Part shown: positions 28,184 through 37,694 of the stretch, piece by piece
Layout of the letters: every line of letters starts with the position of its first letter
Numbering within the stretch: position 1 is the first letter of the stretch
Origin: Bacteroidota bacterium
GTDB taxonomy: Bacteria; Bacteroidota; Bacteroidia; SXHM01
Assembly: GCA_947479755.1 (NCBI GenBank)
Contig: CANKAM010000002.1
Coordinates: 1-64,000, forward strand
DNA: 64,000 bases
Direction: 5' to 3'
The notes under the pieces: generated by a model
Databases searched by the model: none
What the model was told of the DNA's origin: nothing
Seen by the model: only the letters and a program-made list of their open reading frames with translations
Translations under genes and position numbers: made by a program

Positions 28184-29059
28184 CTATTCTCCGATGATTA
28201 CCGAAAACTCACAACTGAATTTTTCTCCGGGCTGCAGAATTTTGCAATGCTCTTTTTCAGTGAAGTCAATTTCTTTCCCTGCATTTTCGGCACAGCCTAT
28301 CCAGGGCTCGATGCACACATAAGGGGCTCCGGACTTTGCCCAGATACCAAGGTAAGGAAAACCTGCAAACTCAACAGTTAGTTTCTTGTTGTGGTTCTTA
28401 CTGCAAATAGAGATTTTGCGTGAAACATGATTTTTAAAAATCAGCGCATCACGGTTGAACAATTCTTTGGTGAGCGGAATTCTTTTTTCATCGTTCAACA
28501 CACGTTCTGTAACTCCATTGAATAAACCATTTTCATCAATCAGGTGGCGAGAAATTGTTTCTTCTTTTTCAAACTCCAGAAAATAATCTTCCAGCTTTTC
28601 ATCAGCAAAGAACGGAACTGCAAAGGCCGGATGTCCGCCAACTGTGAAAGGCATTGACCTTTCATCTTCGTTAATCACAGTGTATATATTGCGGAGTTTA
28701 CTTTCCTCCAGCACATAACTGATTTGAAAACAAAAACGAAAAGGATATTGCCTCAATGTTTCTTCGTTACTGCGAAGTGTAAAAACAACTTCTGTCTCCG
28801 ATTTTTTATCTGCCGTAAAATCAAGATGTCTTGCCAAACCATGTTTTGGCATTTTGTATTTCGTTCCTGAAAAAGAAATCTGTTCGTTTACCGACTCGCC
28901 TATTTTAGGAAATAATACAGGCGCATGCCAGTTCCAGAAAGTGGGGTCGGCTTGCCAAAGATGTTCGGAAGTATCGCGTAAATCAATGATACTGCTTAGT
29001 TCAGCTCCTTTAGGTTTAGCTTTAACTTGAAGAAAATTGTTTGATAAAATAGTTTCCAT
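28184..29059 (-). CDS. Aldose 1-epimerase family protein
   Basis: A 291-residue protein of the galactose-mutarotase-like fold, which interconverts sugar anomers or related hexose derivatives. Recognisable features are G-A-E-L-S-S-I near the N-terminus, F-T-V-G-G-H-P-A-F (the active-site histidine region), and a late E-P-W-I-G block typical of the LacX/YeaD-type branch. The precise sugar is not deducible. The frame extends to an ATG at 29251, but a perfect TACTTTTG box lies at 29072-29079, and the extension would overlap the divergent acyl-CoA dehydrogenase, so the ATG at 29059 is chosen. Confidence 0.87.
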   Translation of the reverse strand: METILSNNFLQVKAKPKGAELSSIIDLRDTSEHLWQADPTFWNWHAPVLFPKIGESVNEQISFSGTKYKMPKHGLARHLDFTADKKSETEVVFTLRSNEETLRQYPFRFCFQISYVLEESKLRNIYTVINEDERSMPFTVGGHPAFAVPFFADEKLEDYFLEFEKEETISRHLIDENGLFNGVTERVLNDEKRIPLTKELFNRDALIFKNHVSRKISICSKNHNKKLTVEFAGFPYLGIWAKSGAPYVCIEPWIGCAENAGKEIDFTEKEHCKILQPGEKFSCEFSVIIGE

Positions 29060-29071
29060 TCTGTGTTTGCC

Positions 29072-29079
29072 CAAAAGTA
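29072..29079 (-). promoter_or_regulatory. -7 box of the aldose epimerase gene
   Basis: TACTTTTG on the minus strand is a perfect TAnnTTTG match 12 bp upstream of the ATG at 29059, implying a nearly leaderless transcript. The divergent gene at 29116 has a TATTTTCG-like box just beyond it, so about 55 bp serve both directions. Confidence 0.6.
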
Positions 29080-29115
29080 GCATTTTGTATTTTCGCCTTC
29101 CCTTAAAAAAACTAT

Positions 29116-30915
29116 ATGGCAAAAGAATATGTAAACATGCGCAACCTGCGCTTTGTGCTTCACGAAGTTTTAGAAGCAGAAAACCTTTCGAAAAATCCTT
29201 ACTACGCAGATTACAACAAAGAGGTGATTGATATGACAATTGACACTGCAAAGAAATTAGGTGATGAATTATTTTTTCCGATTTACTCCGAAATGGATAA
29301 GAAAAAACCTCACCTTGAGAACGGTGTGGTTACAGTACATGATGGTGTTCGCAAAATGATGGATGCCATGGGTGAAGGTGGCTGGATTTCTGCCTCTGCT
29401 TCACTGGAAGAGGGCGGACAGCAAATGCCGGGAACATTGTATGCGGCATCCAATTTCATTTTTCATGCTGCCAACACTTCAGCAGCTTCGTATTTCGGAT
29501 TGACCATGGGCTCTTCAGATTTGATCCGCAGCTTCGGAAATAAGGAGTTAAATGAAACCTATGTGCCTCTCATGGACTCGGGAAAATGGCAAGGAACTAT
29601 GGCTTTGACCGAGCCTGACGCAGGAAGCTCATTAGGTGATATTACTACTTCTGCTGAACCATCTGATGATGGTTCTTACAAAATAAAAGGACAAAAGATT
29701 TTTATCTCGGCCGGTGATTATCACAGCACTGAAAATGTTGTTCACCTGATGCTTGCAAAAATAAAAGGCGGTCCGGTTGGGGTAAAAGGGATTTCACTTT
29801 TTGTGGTTCCTAAACACAGACCTGAGAACGGAAAATTAGTAAACAACGATGTTATTTCTGCCGGAGTTTTCGGAAAAATGGGAATGAAAGGTTGTCCGAT
29901 TTTACACCTCAGCATGGGCGAAGCAGACAACTGCAAAGGCTGGCTGGTGGGAGAACCGCACAAAGGATTGAACTATATGTTTAAAATGATGAATGGTGCG
30001 CGTATCAGCGTTGGTATGATGTCTACTGCTTTGTGCTCTGCGGCTTATCATGCATCATTAGAATATTGTAACGAGCGTCCGCAAGGTCGCCCTGTTTCTA
30101 ACAAAGATCCACTTGTTCCGCAATCATTGATTATTGAGTATGCAGATGTGAAACGCATGTTGCTTTTCCAAAAAGCTGTTACAGAAGGATGTTTATCATT
30201 TGTAACACAGTGCGCTTATTATTCAGACATGGAAAAAATAACGGAAGGCGCTGAAAAAGAAAAATACAATTTACTTTTGAATTTGCTCACACCAATTGCA
30301 AAAGCATATCCATCTGAAATGAGCGTGCTCAGCACCAGTGCAGCTGTTCAAACACTTGGCGGTGCAGGTTACTGCGATGATTTTCCGCTGGAACAATATT
30401 TCAGAGACACACGCATTAATCCTATTTATGAAGGAACAACCGGAATACAGGCAATGGATTTATTGGGAAGGAAAATTCCGATGAAAATGGGGCAAGGCTT
30501 GATGCATTTTGCTTCAGAAATAAATCAAACGATTGCCGAAGCTGCAGGAGTTGAAAACCTGAAAACACATGCTGAAAACCTTGCAAAGTCAATGCAGAAA
30601 TTCACGGAAGTAACGATGAAACTAATGGGCTTGGCACAATCGCAAGCACCTGAAATTTTCTTAGCAGATGCAACATTGTTTCTTGAAAACGCAGGAATTG
30701 TATCTATTGCATGGCAATGGCTTAAAATGGGAATTGTTGCACAAAAAGCACTGGCCTCAGGCGCTTCTGGTGAAGAACTTAATTTCTACCAAGGCAAGCT
30801 TGCTGCGATGAATTATTTCTTCCTGTATGAACTTCCCAAATCAGCAAGTTTGTGTGAGCGCCTTATGAGCGACAACCGTCTGACACTTGATGTGAAGAAA
30901 GAGTATATCAATTAG
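29116..30915 (+). CDS. Acyl-CoA dehydrogenase, long (about 600-residue) type
   Basis: FAD-dependent alpha,beta-dehydrogenation of an acyl-CoA thioester. The 599-residue length is that of the long subfamily that carries an extra C-terminal helical domain (the family including FadE-like and DmdC enzymes). Seen: T-E-P-D-A-G-S-S in the FAD/substrate-binding beta domain (about 175), the flavin-contacting K-I-F-I-S-A-G segment, the L-G-G-A-G-Y block, and Y-E-G-T-T-G-I-Q (about 437), where the family places its catalytic glutamate. Monocistronic, 41 bp before a tRNA gene. The acyl chain preference cannot be read from sequence; beta-oxidation is the likely pathway. Confidence 0.93.
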   Translation: MAKEYVNMRNLRFVLHEVLEAENLSKNPYYADYNKEVIDMTIDTAKKLGDELFFPIYSEMDKKKPHLENGVVTVHDGVRKMMDAMGEGGWISASASLEEGGQQMPGTLYAASNFIFHAANTSAASYFGLTMGSSDLIRSFGNKELNETYVPLMDSGKWQGTMALTEPDAGSSLGDITTSAEPSDDGSYKIKGQKIFISAGDYHSTENVVHLMLAKIKGGPVGVKGISLFVVPKHRPENGKLVNNDVISAGVFGKMGMKGCPILHLSMGEADNCKGWLVGEPHKGLNYMFKMMNGARISVGMMSTALCSAAYHASLEYCNERPQGRPVSNKDPLVPQSLIIEYADVKRMLLFQKAVTEGCLSFVTQCAYYSDMEKITEGAEKEKYNLLLNLLTPIAKAYPSEMSVLSTSAAVQTLGGAGYCDDFPLEQYFRDTRINPIYEGTTGIQAMDLLGRKIPMKMGQGLMHFASEINQTIAEAAGVENLKTHAENLAKSMQKFTEVTMKLMGLAQSQAPEIFLADATLFLENAGIVSIAWQWLKMGIVAQKALASGASGEELNFYQGKLAAMNYFFLYELPKSASLCERLMSDNRLTLDVKKEYIN

Positions 30916-30956
30916 GCAAACGCGAGAAAAGTATTACTTTCGCAACCCCTTTAACA

Positions 30957-31041
30957 GGAGAGATGTCAGAGTGGCCGATCGAGCACGCTTGGAAAGCGTG
31001 TTTACCGCAAGGTAACGAGGGTTCGAATCCCTCTCTCTCCG
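30957..31041 (+). tRNA. tRNA-Ser (anticodon GGA)
   Basis: The acceptor GGAGAGA (30957-30963) pairs with TCTCTCC (31034-31040), with discriminator G at 31041. The anticodon loop TTGGAAA sits on the CACGC/GCGTG stem, with anticodon GGA at 30991-30993. The long variable arm (TTACC-GCAA-GGTAA) identifies a class II serine tRNA. The T-arm is GAGGG-TTCGAAT-CCCTC. CCA is not encoded. A TTACTTTCG promoter box lies about 20 bp upstream. Confidence 0.97.
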
Positions 31042-31051
31042 CATAACAGAT

Positions 31052-32083
31052 TTAAACTGTTAATTCACCGCGCAACGATTGTTGCAGAAGTTTCTTGATT
31101 GAAGCAACCGGATAATTTTCACCCAACAAAAACATGAGTTTGGCAACTGCTGTTTCGGTGGTCATATCTGCACCGCTGATGATCCCGATGCTCTTTAACT
31201 CAGCGCTGGTTTCGTACCTGCCTTGTTGAACCGCACCCGCACGACACTGCGTTACATTTAAAAGTATGATTCCTTTTTTTGCTGCTTTTTCCAACGGTTT
31301 TAAAAATGCTTTGTCTGTTGGCGCATTGCCAGTGCCATAAGTTTCAAGCACAACAGCTTTCAATCCTTTGGTGTTGAAAATGCTTTCCAACAGAGCAGGA
31401 TTTGTTCCCGGAAATAATTTCACAATGGCAATATTGGTATCGAGTGATTGATGGACAACTAATTTTTTTGCAGATGATTTTGCAATAACTCCATTATTGT
31501 ATTTGATGTGAACACCTGCTGTTGCCAACTCAGGATAGTTGGAAGAATTGAATGCGTCAAAATTTTCAGCATTGTGTTTATAGGTTCGGTTGCCGCGATA
31601 TAGATGATTCTCAAAATAAACGCAAACCTCCGGAACTTTTGCTTTGGCGTTTTGTTTTGCTGCTGCGATTTCAATTGAGACAATAATATTTTCCTGCGCA
31701 TCGGAACGCAATACATTCACGGGTAATTGTGAGCCAGTGAGGATTACCGGCTTCCCTAAATTTTCCAATAAAAAACTAAGTGCAGATGCTGTGTAAGCCA
31801 TGGTATCACTGCCGTGCAACACCACAAAACCATCGTAGTTGTTGTAATTCTTTCCAATGATATCTGCCAGCTGAATCCATATTTCAGGTTTCATGTTAGA
31901 AGAATCTATTGGCGGATTAAAACTATAACCATCAATACGAAAACCAAAACGCGAAAGCTCAGGAATATAGTTGATGATGCTATCTAAACTAAAAGGTTTG
32001 AGTACACCTGTTTTTTCGTCCTGCACCATACCTACAGTGCCGCCTGTGTAGATTAAGAGAACTTTGGCTTTTTCTTTTTTCAT
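31052..32083 (-). CDS. ansA: Type I L-asparaginase
   Basis: Hydrolyses L-asparagine to aspartate and ammonia. The 343-residue protein has both threonine-containing active-site motifs of the family: Y-T-G-G-T-V-G (residues 12-18) and L-H-G-S-D-T-M-A-Y (about 88-96). No signal peptide is present, consistent with the cytoplasmic AnsA type. Its ATG directly abuts the stop codon of the upstream TatD-family gene (zero spacing), so the two are probably translationally coupled; it is last in the SRPBCC-tatD-ansA run. Its end lies 10 bp from the convergent tRNA. Confidence 0.95.
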   Translation of the reverse strand: MKKEKAKVLLIYTGGTVGMVQDEKTGVLKPFSLDSIINYIPELSRFGFRIDGYSFNPPIDSSNMKPEIWIQLADIIGKNYNNYDGFVVLHGSDTMAYTASALSFLLENLGKPVILTGSQLPVNVLRSDAQENIIVSIEIAAAKQNAKAKVPEVCVYFENHLYRGNRTYKHNAENFDAFNSSNYPELATAGVHIKYNNGVIAKSSAKKLVVHQSLDTNIAIVKLFPGTNPALLESIFNTKGLKAVVLETYGTGNAPTDKAFLKPLEKAAKKGIILLNVTQCRAGAVQQGRYETSAELKSIGIISGADMTTETAVAKLMFLLGENYPVASIKKLLQQSLRGELTV

Positions 32084-32851
32084 TTAAATTCCAAAAACTT
32101 CAATCGCATTTGCATTGGTAATTTCTGCAACCTCTTCAATGCTTATGTTTTTTATTTCTGCCAGTTTTTGCGCCACTAAAGTAATATATCCGCTTTCATT
32201 TCTTTTGCCTCGGTGAGGAACAGGAGTTAAATAAGGCGAGTCCGTTTCCAAAACCAAATGTTTTAAATCAATGTCGGCAATGGCTTGAGCAAGTCCTGAA
32301 TTTTTGTAGGTGAGCACCCCTCCTATTCCTAATTTAAATCCCAATGAAATTGCTTTCTCTGCCTGTTCTTTGCTTCCAGAAAAACAATGAAAAATTCCGT
32401 GCGGATTTTCTTTTTTATTTTTCTGCAACACTTCCACAATCTCATTAAATGAATTGCGAGAGTGAATAACAATGGGCAACGAAAATTCATTCGCCCATTT
32501 TATTTGAGTTTCAAAAGCAAGTAGTTGTTGTGTCAAAAATGTTTTGTCCCAATAGAGGTCAATGCCTATTTCGCCAATTGCGCAGAACTTATGTTTCCCC
32601 AACCAGTCTTTCACCACAGCTAATTCTTCTTCATAATTTTCTTTTACTGATGTAGGATGCAAACCCATCATCGCGAAACAATTTTCAGGAAAATCATTGC
32701 AGACTGAAAGCATTCCTGAAATGGAAGAACTATCAATGTTAGGAAGAAATAACTTTTTTACTCCAGCAGCAATAGCACGTTCAACAACCTGTTTGCGGTC
32801 GGTTTCAAACTCAGAAGAATAAAGGTGCGTGTGTGTATCGGTGAGGAACAA
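32084..32851 (-). CDS. TatD-family metal-dependent hydrolase
   Basis: A 255-residue TIM-barrel amidohydrolase-fold protein. Metal-binding motifs are T-D-T-H-T-H at residues 4-9, the G-E-I-G-I-D block (about 95), S-R-N-S, F-H-C-F-S-G, and E-T-D-S-P-Y-L-T-P near 205. Family members are 3'-5' deoxyribonucleases or related nucleases. No ATG precedes the conserved N-terminus; the start is TTG, 11 bp after the upstream SRPBCC gene. The stop touches the ansA start codon. Confidence 0.93.
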   Translation of the reverse strand: MFLTDTHTHLYSSEFETDRKQVVERAIAAGVKKLFLPNIDSSSISGMLSVCNDFPENCFAMMGLHPTSVKENYEEELAVVKDWLGKHKFCAIGEIGIDLYWDKTFLTQQLLAFETQIKWANEFSLPIVIHSRNSFNEIVEVLQKNKKENPHGIFHCFSGSKEQAEKAISLGFKLGIGGVLTYKNSGLAQAIADIDLKHLVLETDSPYLTPVPHRGKRNESGYITLVAQKLAEIKNISIEEVAEITNANAIEVFGI

Positions 32852-32862
32852 AGAAGAAAATC

Positions 32863-33387
32863 TTACTGCGTCTTTTCAACAAGCTCTTTCAGCTTATTAT
32901 ACATTCCTATTTGTTGTTTTTCCATCACGCCTCTCATAAGGGCGATCATGCTTTTTGCCGCCATGCCTTTACCTTCGCCATCGGAGGTTTGTGAAATTGT
33001 TGTTTGTCCATTCACTTCGTCAAAATGGATCTGGATTAGAAACTTTGCAAACTCGTCTTCGAACTCAAAAGCAAACAACTTATCCTGTTCAAAAGCAGTT
33101 ATTGTTTCGGTAATCACTAATTCTCGCCCATTCTCGTTAAACACCATTTTCCATTTTGACCCTATCTGGTTTTTTTCACCGCTTATGTTTTCAATACTTA
33201 TAAAATTGTCCATCCATTTGCCCATGTTTTCGGGGTTATTAAAAACTTCAAATGTTTTTGATGCAGGAGCATTAACAGTAACGCTGCAAGCTGTGTGGCA
33301 GGTAGGTTTTACCAATCCGATAACAATGAACCCGATAATAAGCGTTGCAATGATGCCGAGCAGAATGAAGATGATTTTTTTGAACAT
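32863..33387 (-). CDS. SRPBCC (START-like) family protein with N-terminal membrane segment
   Basis: A 174-residue protein. Residues 4-25 form one transmembrane segment, followed by V-T-V-N-A-P-A-S-K-T-F-E-V-F-N-N-P-E, the standard opening of polyketide-cyclase/START-like ligand-binding domains, and W-x-M-V-F-N-E-N-G-R. This fold holds hydrophobic ligands, but the ligand here is unknown. First gene of a likely three-gene unit with the TatD-family gene and ansA; no functional link between them is evident. Confidence 0.82.
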   Translation of the reverse strand: MFKKIIFILLGIIATLIIGFIVIGLVKPTCHTACSVTVNAPASKTFEVFNNPENMGKWMDNFISIENISGEKNQIGSKWKMVFNENGRELVITETITAFEQDKLFAFEFEDEFAKFLIQIHFDEVNGQTTISQTSDGEGKGMAAKSMIALMRGVMEKQQIGMYNKLKELVEKTQ

Positions 33388-33412
33388 GGGTTAAGTTTTA
33401 GTTTTGGTAAAA

Positions 33413-34366
33413 TTAAAAAATTGCTTTCGCAATGGCGCGAGTTTGTTCTGAACGACCCATGGTGTAGAAGTGCAGACACAATGCACCGAAGTTAATCAAC
33501 TCTCTACTTTGCTGAATTGCCCACTCCACTCCTACCTCTTTTACCGCATCATTGTCTTTGCAAGCTTCAACTGCCTTGCGTAAGTCTTCAGGAATATCAA
33601 CATAAAAAATACGGGGTAAAACTTCTAATTGTTTTTTTGTTGCAATAGGTTTTAGTCCGGGAATAATAGGAACATTTATTCCTGCTTTGCGGCAACGCAC
33701 AGCAAAGTTGAAGAACTTCTGATTATCGTAAAACATTTGAGTAACAATGTATTCGGCACCTGCATCTACTTTGCGTTTCAGGTTATCCAAATCGGTGTCT
33801 AAATCATTACACGCAAAATGTTTTTCGGGATAGCCGGCAACTCCAATGCAGTAATCTGTTTTGTCAACGTTCTGTAATTCGTTGTCAAGGTACTTGCCTT
33901 TGTTCATGTCCACAATCTGCTCCACCAGTTCGTTTGCGTAAGTGTGTCCGTCAGGGTGAGGAAGAAATTTTCCATCGGCTTTTATCATGTCGCCCTGCAA
34001 CGCAAGTACATTGTTAATTCCAAGAAAATGTAAATCAAGCAGCGCATTTTCGGTTTCTTCCAGACTGAAACCTCCACAGATCATGTGGGGAACGGTATCA
34101 ATTTTATAGCGTGCCTGTATTGCAGCGCTTATACCAACTGTGCCAGGGCGTTTGCGGATTTTTACCCTGCGCAATTCACCTTTTCGGTTTTTGCGCTGAA
34201 TGTATTCTTCGCGGTGATAGGTAACATCAATAAACGAAGGATTAAATTCAACCAGCGGATCAATGCCATCAAAAATGGATTGAATGCTTGCGCCTTTTAA
34301 GGGCGGCAAAATCTCAATAGAGAAAAGTGTTGACTTTGCCCTGCGGAAATGTTCGGTGACTTTCAT
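33413..34366 (-). CDS. metF: Methylenetetrahydrofolate reductase
   Basis: Reduces 5,10-methylenetetrahydrofolate to 5-methyltetrahydrofolate for methionine synthesis, using FAD. The 317-residue length is usual for bacterial MetF. Diagnostic parts are S-I-E-I-L-P-P (active-site glutamate region, about 17-23), V-T-Y-H-R-E-E, A-L-Q-G-D (about 140), V-A-G-Y-P-E-K-H and T-Q-M-F-Y-D-N, all TIM-barrel FAD/folate contacts. It lies 33 bp downstream of the type B adhesin gene on the same strand; no clear terminator separates them. Confidence 0.96.
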   Translation of the reverse strand: MKVTEHFRRAKSTLFSIEILPPLKGASIQSIFDGIDPLVEFNPSFIDVTYHREEYIQRKNRKGELRRVKIRKRPGTVGISAAIQARYKIDTVPHMICGGFSLEETENALLDLHFLGINNVLALQGDMIKADGKFLPHPDGHTYANELVEQIVDMNKGKYLDNELQNVDKTDYCIGVAGYPEKHFACNDLDTDLDNLKRKVDAGAEYIVTQMFYDNQKFFNFAVRCRKAGINVPIIPGLKPIATKKQLEVLPRIFYVDIPEDLRKAVEACKDNDAVKEVGVEWAIQQSRELINFGALCLHFYTMGRSEQTRAIAKAIF

Positions 34367-34399
34367 TAATAGCTCTTAGCCAAATAGCCAAGTAGTATT

Positions 34400-36787
34400 T
34401 TATCTAAAGAGCGTTATCGTTCCCTTTCGAACTGTTCCGTCAGAAACGTAAAGGACATAAAAATATGTTCCAGCGCTATGTTTCTCACCATCCCAATCAT
34501 TCTGATAATTATCGCTTTGATAAACTTTAATTCCCCAACGATTATATATGTATAGTTTACTATTGGGATATAATTGTGGGAGATACGGGATAGTGAACGT
34601 GTCATAAATATTATCTCCGTTTGGTGTAAAAAAGTTTGGAACAAATATTTCTGAAACTACAATAATTGAATCTGAAATTGTATCAACACAACCTTCAGAA
34701 TTTGTTACAACCAGATAAACTGAGAATGTTCCAGTTGTATCATAGGTATGTGAAGGATCTTCTAAAATTGAAGTTACTCCATCTCCAAAATCCCAAAACC
34801 ATGAGACGATTGTATCTCCATTTGCAAGAGAACTATCATTAAAAAGAACTTCAATATCAACAAAACCTATTTCTGGTGAATTTGTGTAGCCTGCCGTTGG
34901 TGAAGAAATACCACCAACCGTTACAGTATCAATATGCTCACATCCGTTGATGTCTGTAATAGTAACAGTGTAAGTTCCTGCAGCAAGGCTGTCGGCCAAG
35001 TCTTCTGTTCCGCCAGAGGGTAACCAAGAATAGGTGTAGGGAGAAGTATTTCCCGCAACGCTGGTAACTATAGCTGTACCGTTTGCATCTTCGCAGGTTT
35101 CTGGGCTTGATGTGTTTGCAGTTACATAGGGCGCTGGCTCAGTAATGGTAACGGTATCAACATGGGAAAAGCAGCCGATGGTATCGTTGGTATAAATCAC
35201 ATAGGTTCCGGGAGTTAATCCGTTAACGTGGTCAATACCATTGCTGAAGAGTCCGCTGTGAAGTGTATCACCGGTACTATTTGTCCACACGAAGTTAAGG
35301 GGTGTAGGAACATTGGACTGAATGTAAACAGTGCCATCACCGGCACCGTTGCAGACTACATTGCTTACAGTTGTGTCTAATAACAAATGTCCTAATTCTA
35401 CAATCTGGAAATCAATTGTGCGGTTGCAACCGTATTCATTGTAACAGGTAACGGAATAACTACCTTCGAGTAAGGGGGATAAAACTGAGTCGGGGTTTGC
35501 ATCACCGGTTGACCAGTTATAACTTGTATAAGCAAAGGCTGAGTCGAGTGTTATGCTAACACTTCCAGGAGCACAATAGGTTTGCGGGCCCAACACAGCA
35601 GGGTCTACAATTGCGCTGACAAAGATGTTTACAGTAAACACATTAGATTGCGGTGGTGTTCCGTTATCAGTAGCTGTTAAAGTAAATGTATTGTAACCAG
35701 CATTGGCTTCGGTAGCATAGAAGACAGCTGATACGGAAGAGATATTTCCATTTGTAGCATTTACCAGTTCAAAGCCTGAGATACCTGAGGTGTCGATTAC
35801 AGTTGTTGTAATTTGTCCCTGCTCAGGAGAAAGGAAAGATACTTCAAAGGGGAAGGTATCGCCTACGCAGATCTGGATGGTATCGCAGATAGCTAAAGCA
35901 TTATCGGCAATAGGAGAAAGGTTTGCATTGTTTACGCAGCCATTGAAAATGAAGCTTTGATTATCGAGCCAGCTAACTCCATCCACATTATTGAAGGGGC
36001 CATCGTAATCAGCACCGGGATGGTCAAAGCGACCGAATTGCGCAAAGGCAACTCCATCGCCATAGTTAGCACCCACTGTTGCGGGTGTTCCGCCAAAGCC
36101 ATTTACACCGCTTGAAGCTGAACCGGTAGTCCATTGCATATCGCCATAGCAGAAGGCAATGTTGTTTCCACCGGGAATGATGGGGTCGTTACCATCGGTG
36201 ATGATGAGCTGGAAGTCGTTTATTTTATCGGTTTGTGAGCTGAAATAGCCTACGTTGTGCCAACGGATAATTGCATAGGTTGGAGTTACTTTGTACCATA
36301 CTTCACCCGTTCCGCGGGTATCCACATCGGCCCAGAAAGGGGCAACCATTACATAGGTAGCATCAGGGAAGGGGTTGGATGAGAATGTTCCGTATGAGGC
36401 TCCAAAGGAAATGTTACCATTGTTGTTGATGTACATATCGGTTTGGCTGGTTCCGTAGAAGCAGAAGGGGAACTGGAGTGGGATGAGCCCTGTTGAACCG
36501 TCATCATTAGGAGCCATTGCGAGGGTGTAGCTGCCATCAAGGGGTTGGATGCAACCGCAGTTTACGTTGGGGCCTCCGCCCGTTACAGCGCGGGGTGCAA
36601 AGTCTTCGGCATTCAATATTTTCTCCGGAACGTATTTGGCAAACTGTTCCATGGGTATCATGGGGATTTTGCCTTCTACCTTTAGTTGCTGGTATTCTTT
36701 ACTATCAATGGTAATGAGGTTTTGGGCGTTTGAACCGGTGATGGCTGCAAGGAAGATTACAAGCAGGGAGGTGATGACTTTATTCAT
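34400..36787 (-). CDS. T9SS type B surface protein with PKD domain (795 residues)
   Basis: A signal peptide (1-21, ending G-S-N-A-Q) precedes a domain of about 270 residues with W-A-D-V-D-T-R-G (nidogen-like character), an Ig/cadherin-like segment (about 290-400), SprB-like repeats with S-Y-x-W-L-P-S-G-G (about 460-640), one PKD domain (W-F-W-D-F-G-D-G, about 668), and a standard gliding-motility-associated C-terminal domain (F-V-P-N-F-F-T-P-N-G-D-N, N-R-W-G-I-K-V-Y, W-D-G-E). Expected to be exported by T9SS and held at the surface. A perfect TACATTTG -7 box lies at 36819-36826. Function beyond adhesion is unknown. Confidence 0.92.
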   Translation of the reverse strand: MNKVITSLLVIFLAAITGSNAQNLITIDSKEYQQLKVEGKIPMIPMEQFAKYVPEKILNAEDFAPRAVTGGGPNVNCGCIQPLDGSYTLAMAPNDDGSTGLIPLQFPFCFYGTSQTDMYINNNGNISFGASYGTFSSNPFPDATYVMVAPFWADVDTRGTGEVWYKVTPTYAIIRWHNVGYFSSQTDKINDFQLIITDGNDPIIPGGNNIAFCYGDMQWTTGSASSGVNGFGGTPATVGANYGDGVAFAQFGRFDHPGADYDGPFNNVDGVSWLDNQSFIFNGCVNNANLSPIADNALAICDTIQICVGDTFPFEVSFLSPEQGQITTTVIDTSGISGFELVNATNGNISSVSAVFYATEANAGYNTFTLTATDNGTPPQSNVFTVNIFVSAIVDPAVLGPQTYCAPGSVSITLDSAFAYTSYNWSTGDANPDSVLSPLLEGSYSVTCYNEYGCNRTIDFQIVELGHLLLDTTVSNVVCNGAGDGTVYIQSNVPTPLNFVWTNSTGDTLHSGLFSNGIDHVNGLTPGTYVIYTNDTIGCFSHVDTVTITEPAPYVTANTSSPETCEDANGTAIVTSVAGNTSPYTYSWLPSGGTEDLADSLAAGTYTVTITDINGCEHIDTVTVGGISSPTAGYTNSPEIGFVDIEVLFNDSSLANGDTIVSWFWDFGDGVTSILEDPSHTYDTTGTFSVYLVVTNSEGCVDTISDSIIVVSEIFVPNFFTPNGDNIYDTFTIPYLPQLYPNSKLYIYNRWGIKVYQSDNYQNDWDGEKHSAGTYFYVLYVSDGTVRKGTITLFR

Positions 36788-36818
36788 AGTATTAATGCTG
36801 ATTTTTTAAAAAGGAGGG

Positions 36819-36826
36819 CAAATGTA
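36819..36826 (-). promoter_or_regulatory. -7 box TACATTTG of the 795-residue adhesin
   Basis: Perfect TAnnTTTG match on the minus strand, 31 bp upstream of the ATG at 36787. Confidence 0.6.
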
Positions 36827-36867
36827 AGGAATTTCGGGTTGCGCAAGAGGGGAGATTTTAACACTCA

Positions 36868-37023
36868 GTGGAGGGAGAAAAAAATGAGCCAAAATATATT
36901 AAAGAGATTGCTTTAGTTGAAACCTTTACCGAAATAAAGGCAGCATTGTCGTTCATCGGTAAATCCGACACGCATTTTCACAAAAGCGATACACCTATAC
37001 AATTCCCTTCTTCAGCTATCCGC
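36868..37023 (+). other. Unrecognised open stretch, possible gene remnant
   Basis: A plus-strand frame is open from a GTG at 36868 to a stop at 37024-37026 and would encode about 52 charged residues (E-P-K-Y-I-K-E-I-A-L-V-E...). It resembles nothing I recognise, has no promoter box, and sits in the same frame just before a clear pseudogene. Remnant or chance frame. Confidence 0.2.
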
Positions 37024-37080
37024 TGACAAACTTATTTATAGTATCTATCGTGCATCAACTGTTACGCTTGTAGGTTATGC

Positions 37081-37660
37081 AAACTACAGTATGGGCCTTA
37101 TACCTATTCATGGAGCAACTGTGCTACAACACAAAATATTACGAATAGTGATATATTAACAACCAACTACACATTAACAATTACCGATACACGCAGCTGC
37201 ACTCAATAAGATCTGGTGGAGGTTCGTGTACGTGATATACACTGCGGAAGTAACAACGTGTATATGTACAAAAACAACAGCACCAGTTGTGTAAACACTT
37301 CACAGTTGCCAACCAAAATAAATCAGGGTTGGGTACTTGGTGCATGCGGTTCAAACAAAACAGATGAAACAGAAACGCTTTCAGAACTAACCGAAGAAAT
37401 TATGTCAACTATATTCCCAAATCCTGCGTCATCACAGGCAGCTGTTAACTACAGTTGTATTGATGATGTAACGGTAACAATACGTGTATGCGATGTTTCA
37501 GGTCCTTTAATTCAAAACATTGCCAACAATAAAGCAATTGTTGCGGGTGACCTTAACACCTAAACTATTTCAGTTTCAGACTAACTTTACGTTTTTATTT
37601 CATAGGTATTACGCTTCAAACGGTGAGCATATTATGCTCAAGCTGATGGTGGCGAGGTAA
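37081..37660 (+). pseudogene. Decayed T9SS type A surface-protein gene, 3' end
   Basis: Frame 1 reads G-P-Y-T-Y-S-W-S-N (an SprB-like repeat), is broken by TAA at 37207, continues with V-R-D-I-H-C-G-S-N-N and I-F-P-N-P-A-S-S-Q (type A sorting domain), then stops at 37561 and 37582. After a shift to frame 2 it ends Y-A-S-N-G-E-H-I-M-L-K-L-M-V-A-R, stop 37658-37660, the usual ending of such domains. The order of blocks is intact, so several stops and a frameshift have accumulated in a once-functional gene. The upstream part is missing or unrecognisable. Confidence 0.8.
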
Positions 37661-37694
37661 GTTTCCCCTCACCGCTTTTTCCCCGGAAGGATTT

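Noticed and set aside
29060-29251. N-terminal extension of the aldose epimerase
   Set aside because: It overlaps the divergent gene and contains the promoter box; the added residues look random.
37216-37563. An independent 115-codon gene starting with GTG
   Set aside because: It is the middle of a broken T9SS gene; homologous blocks continue on both sides across stops.
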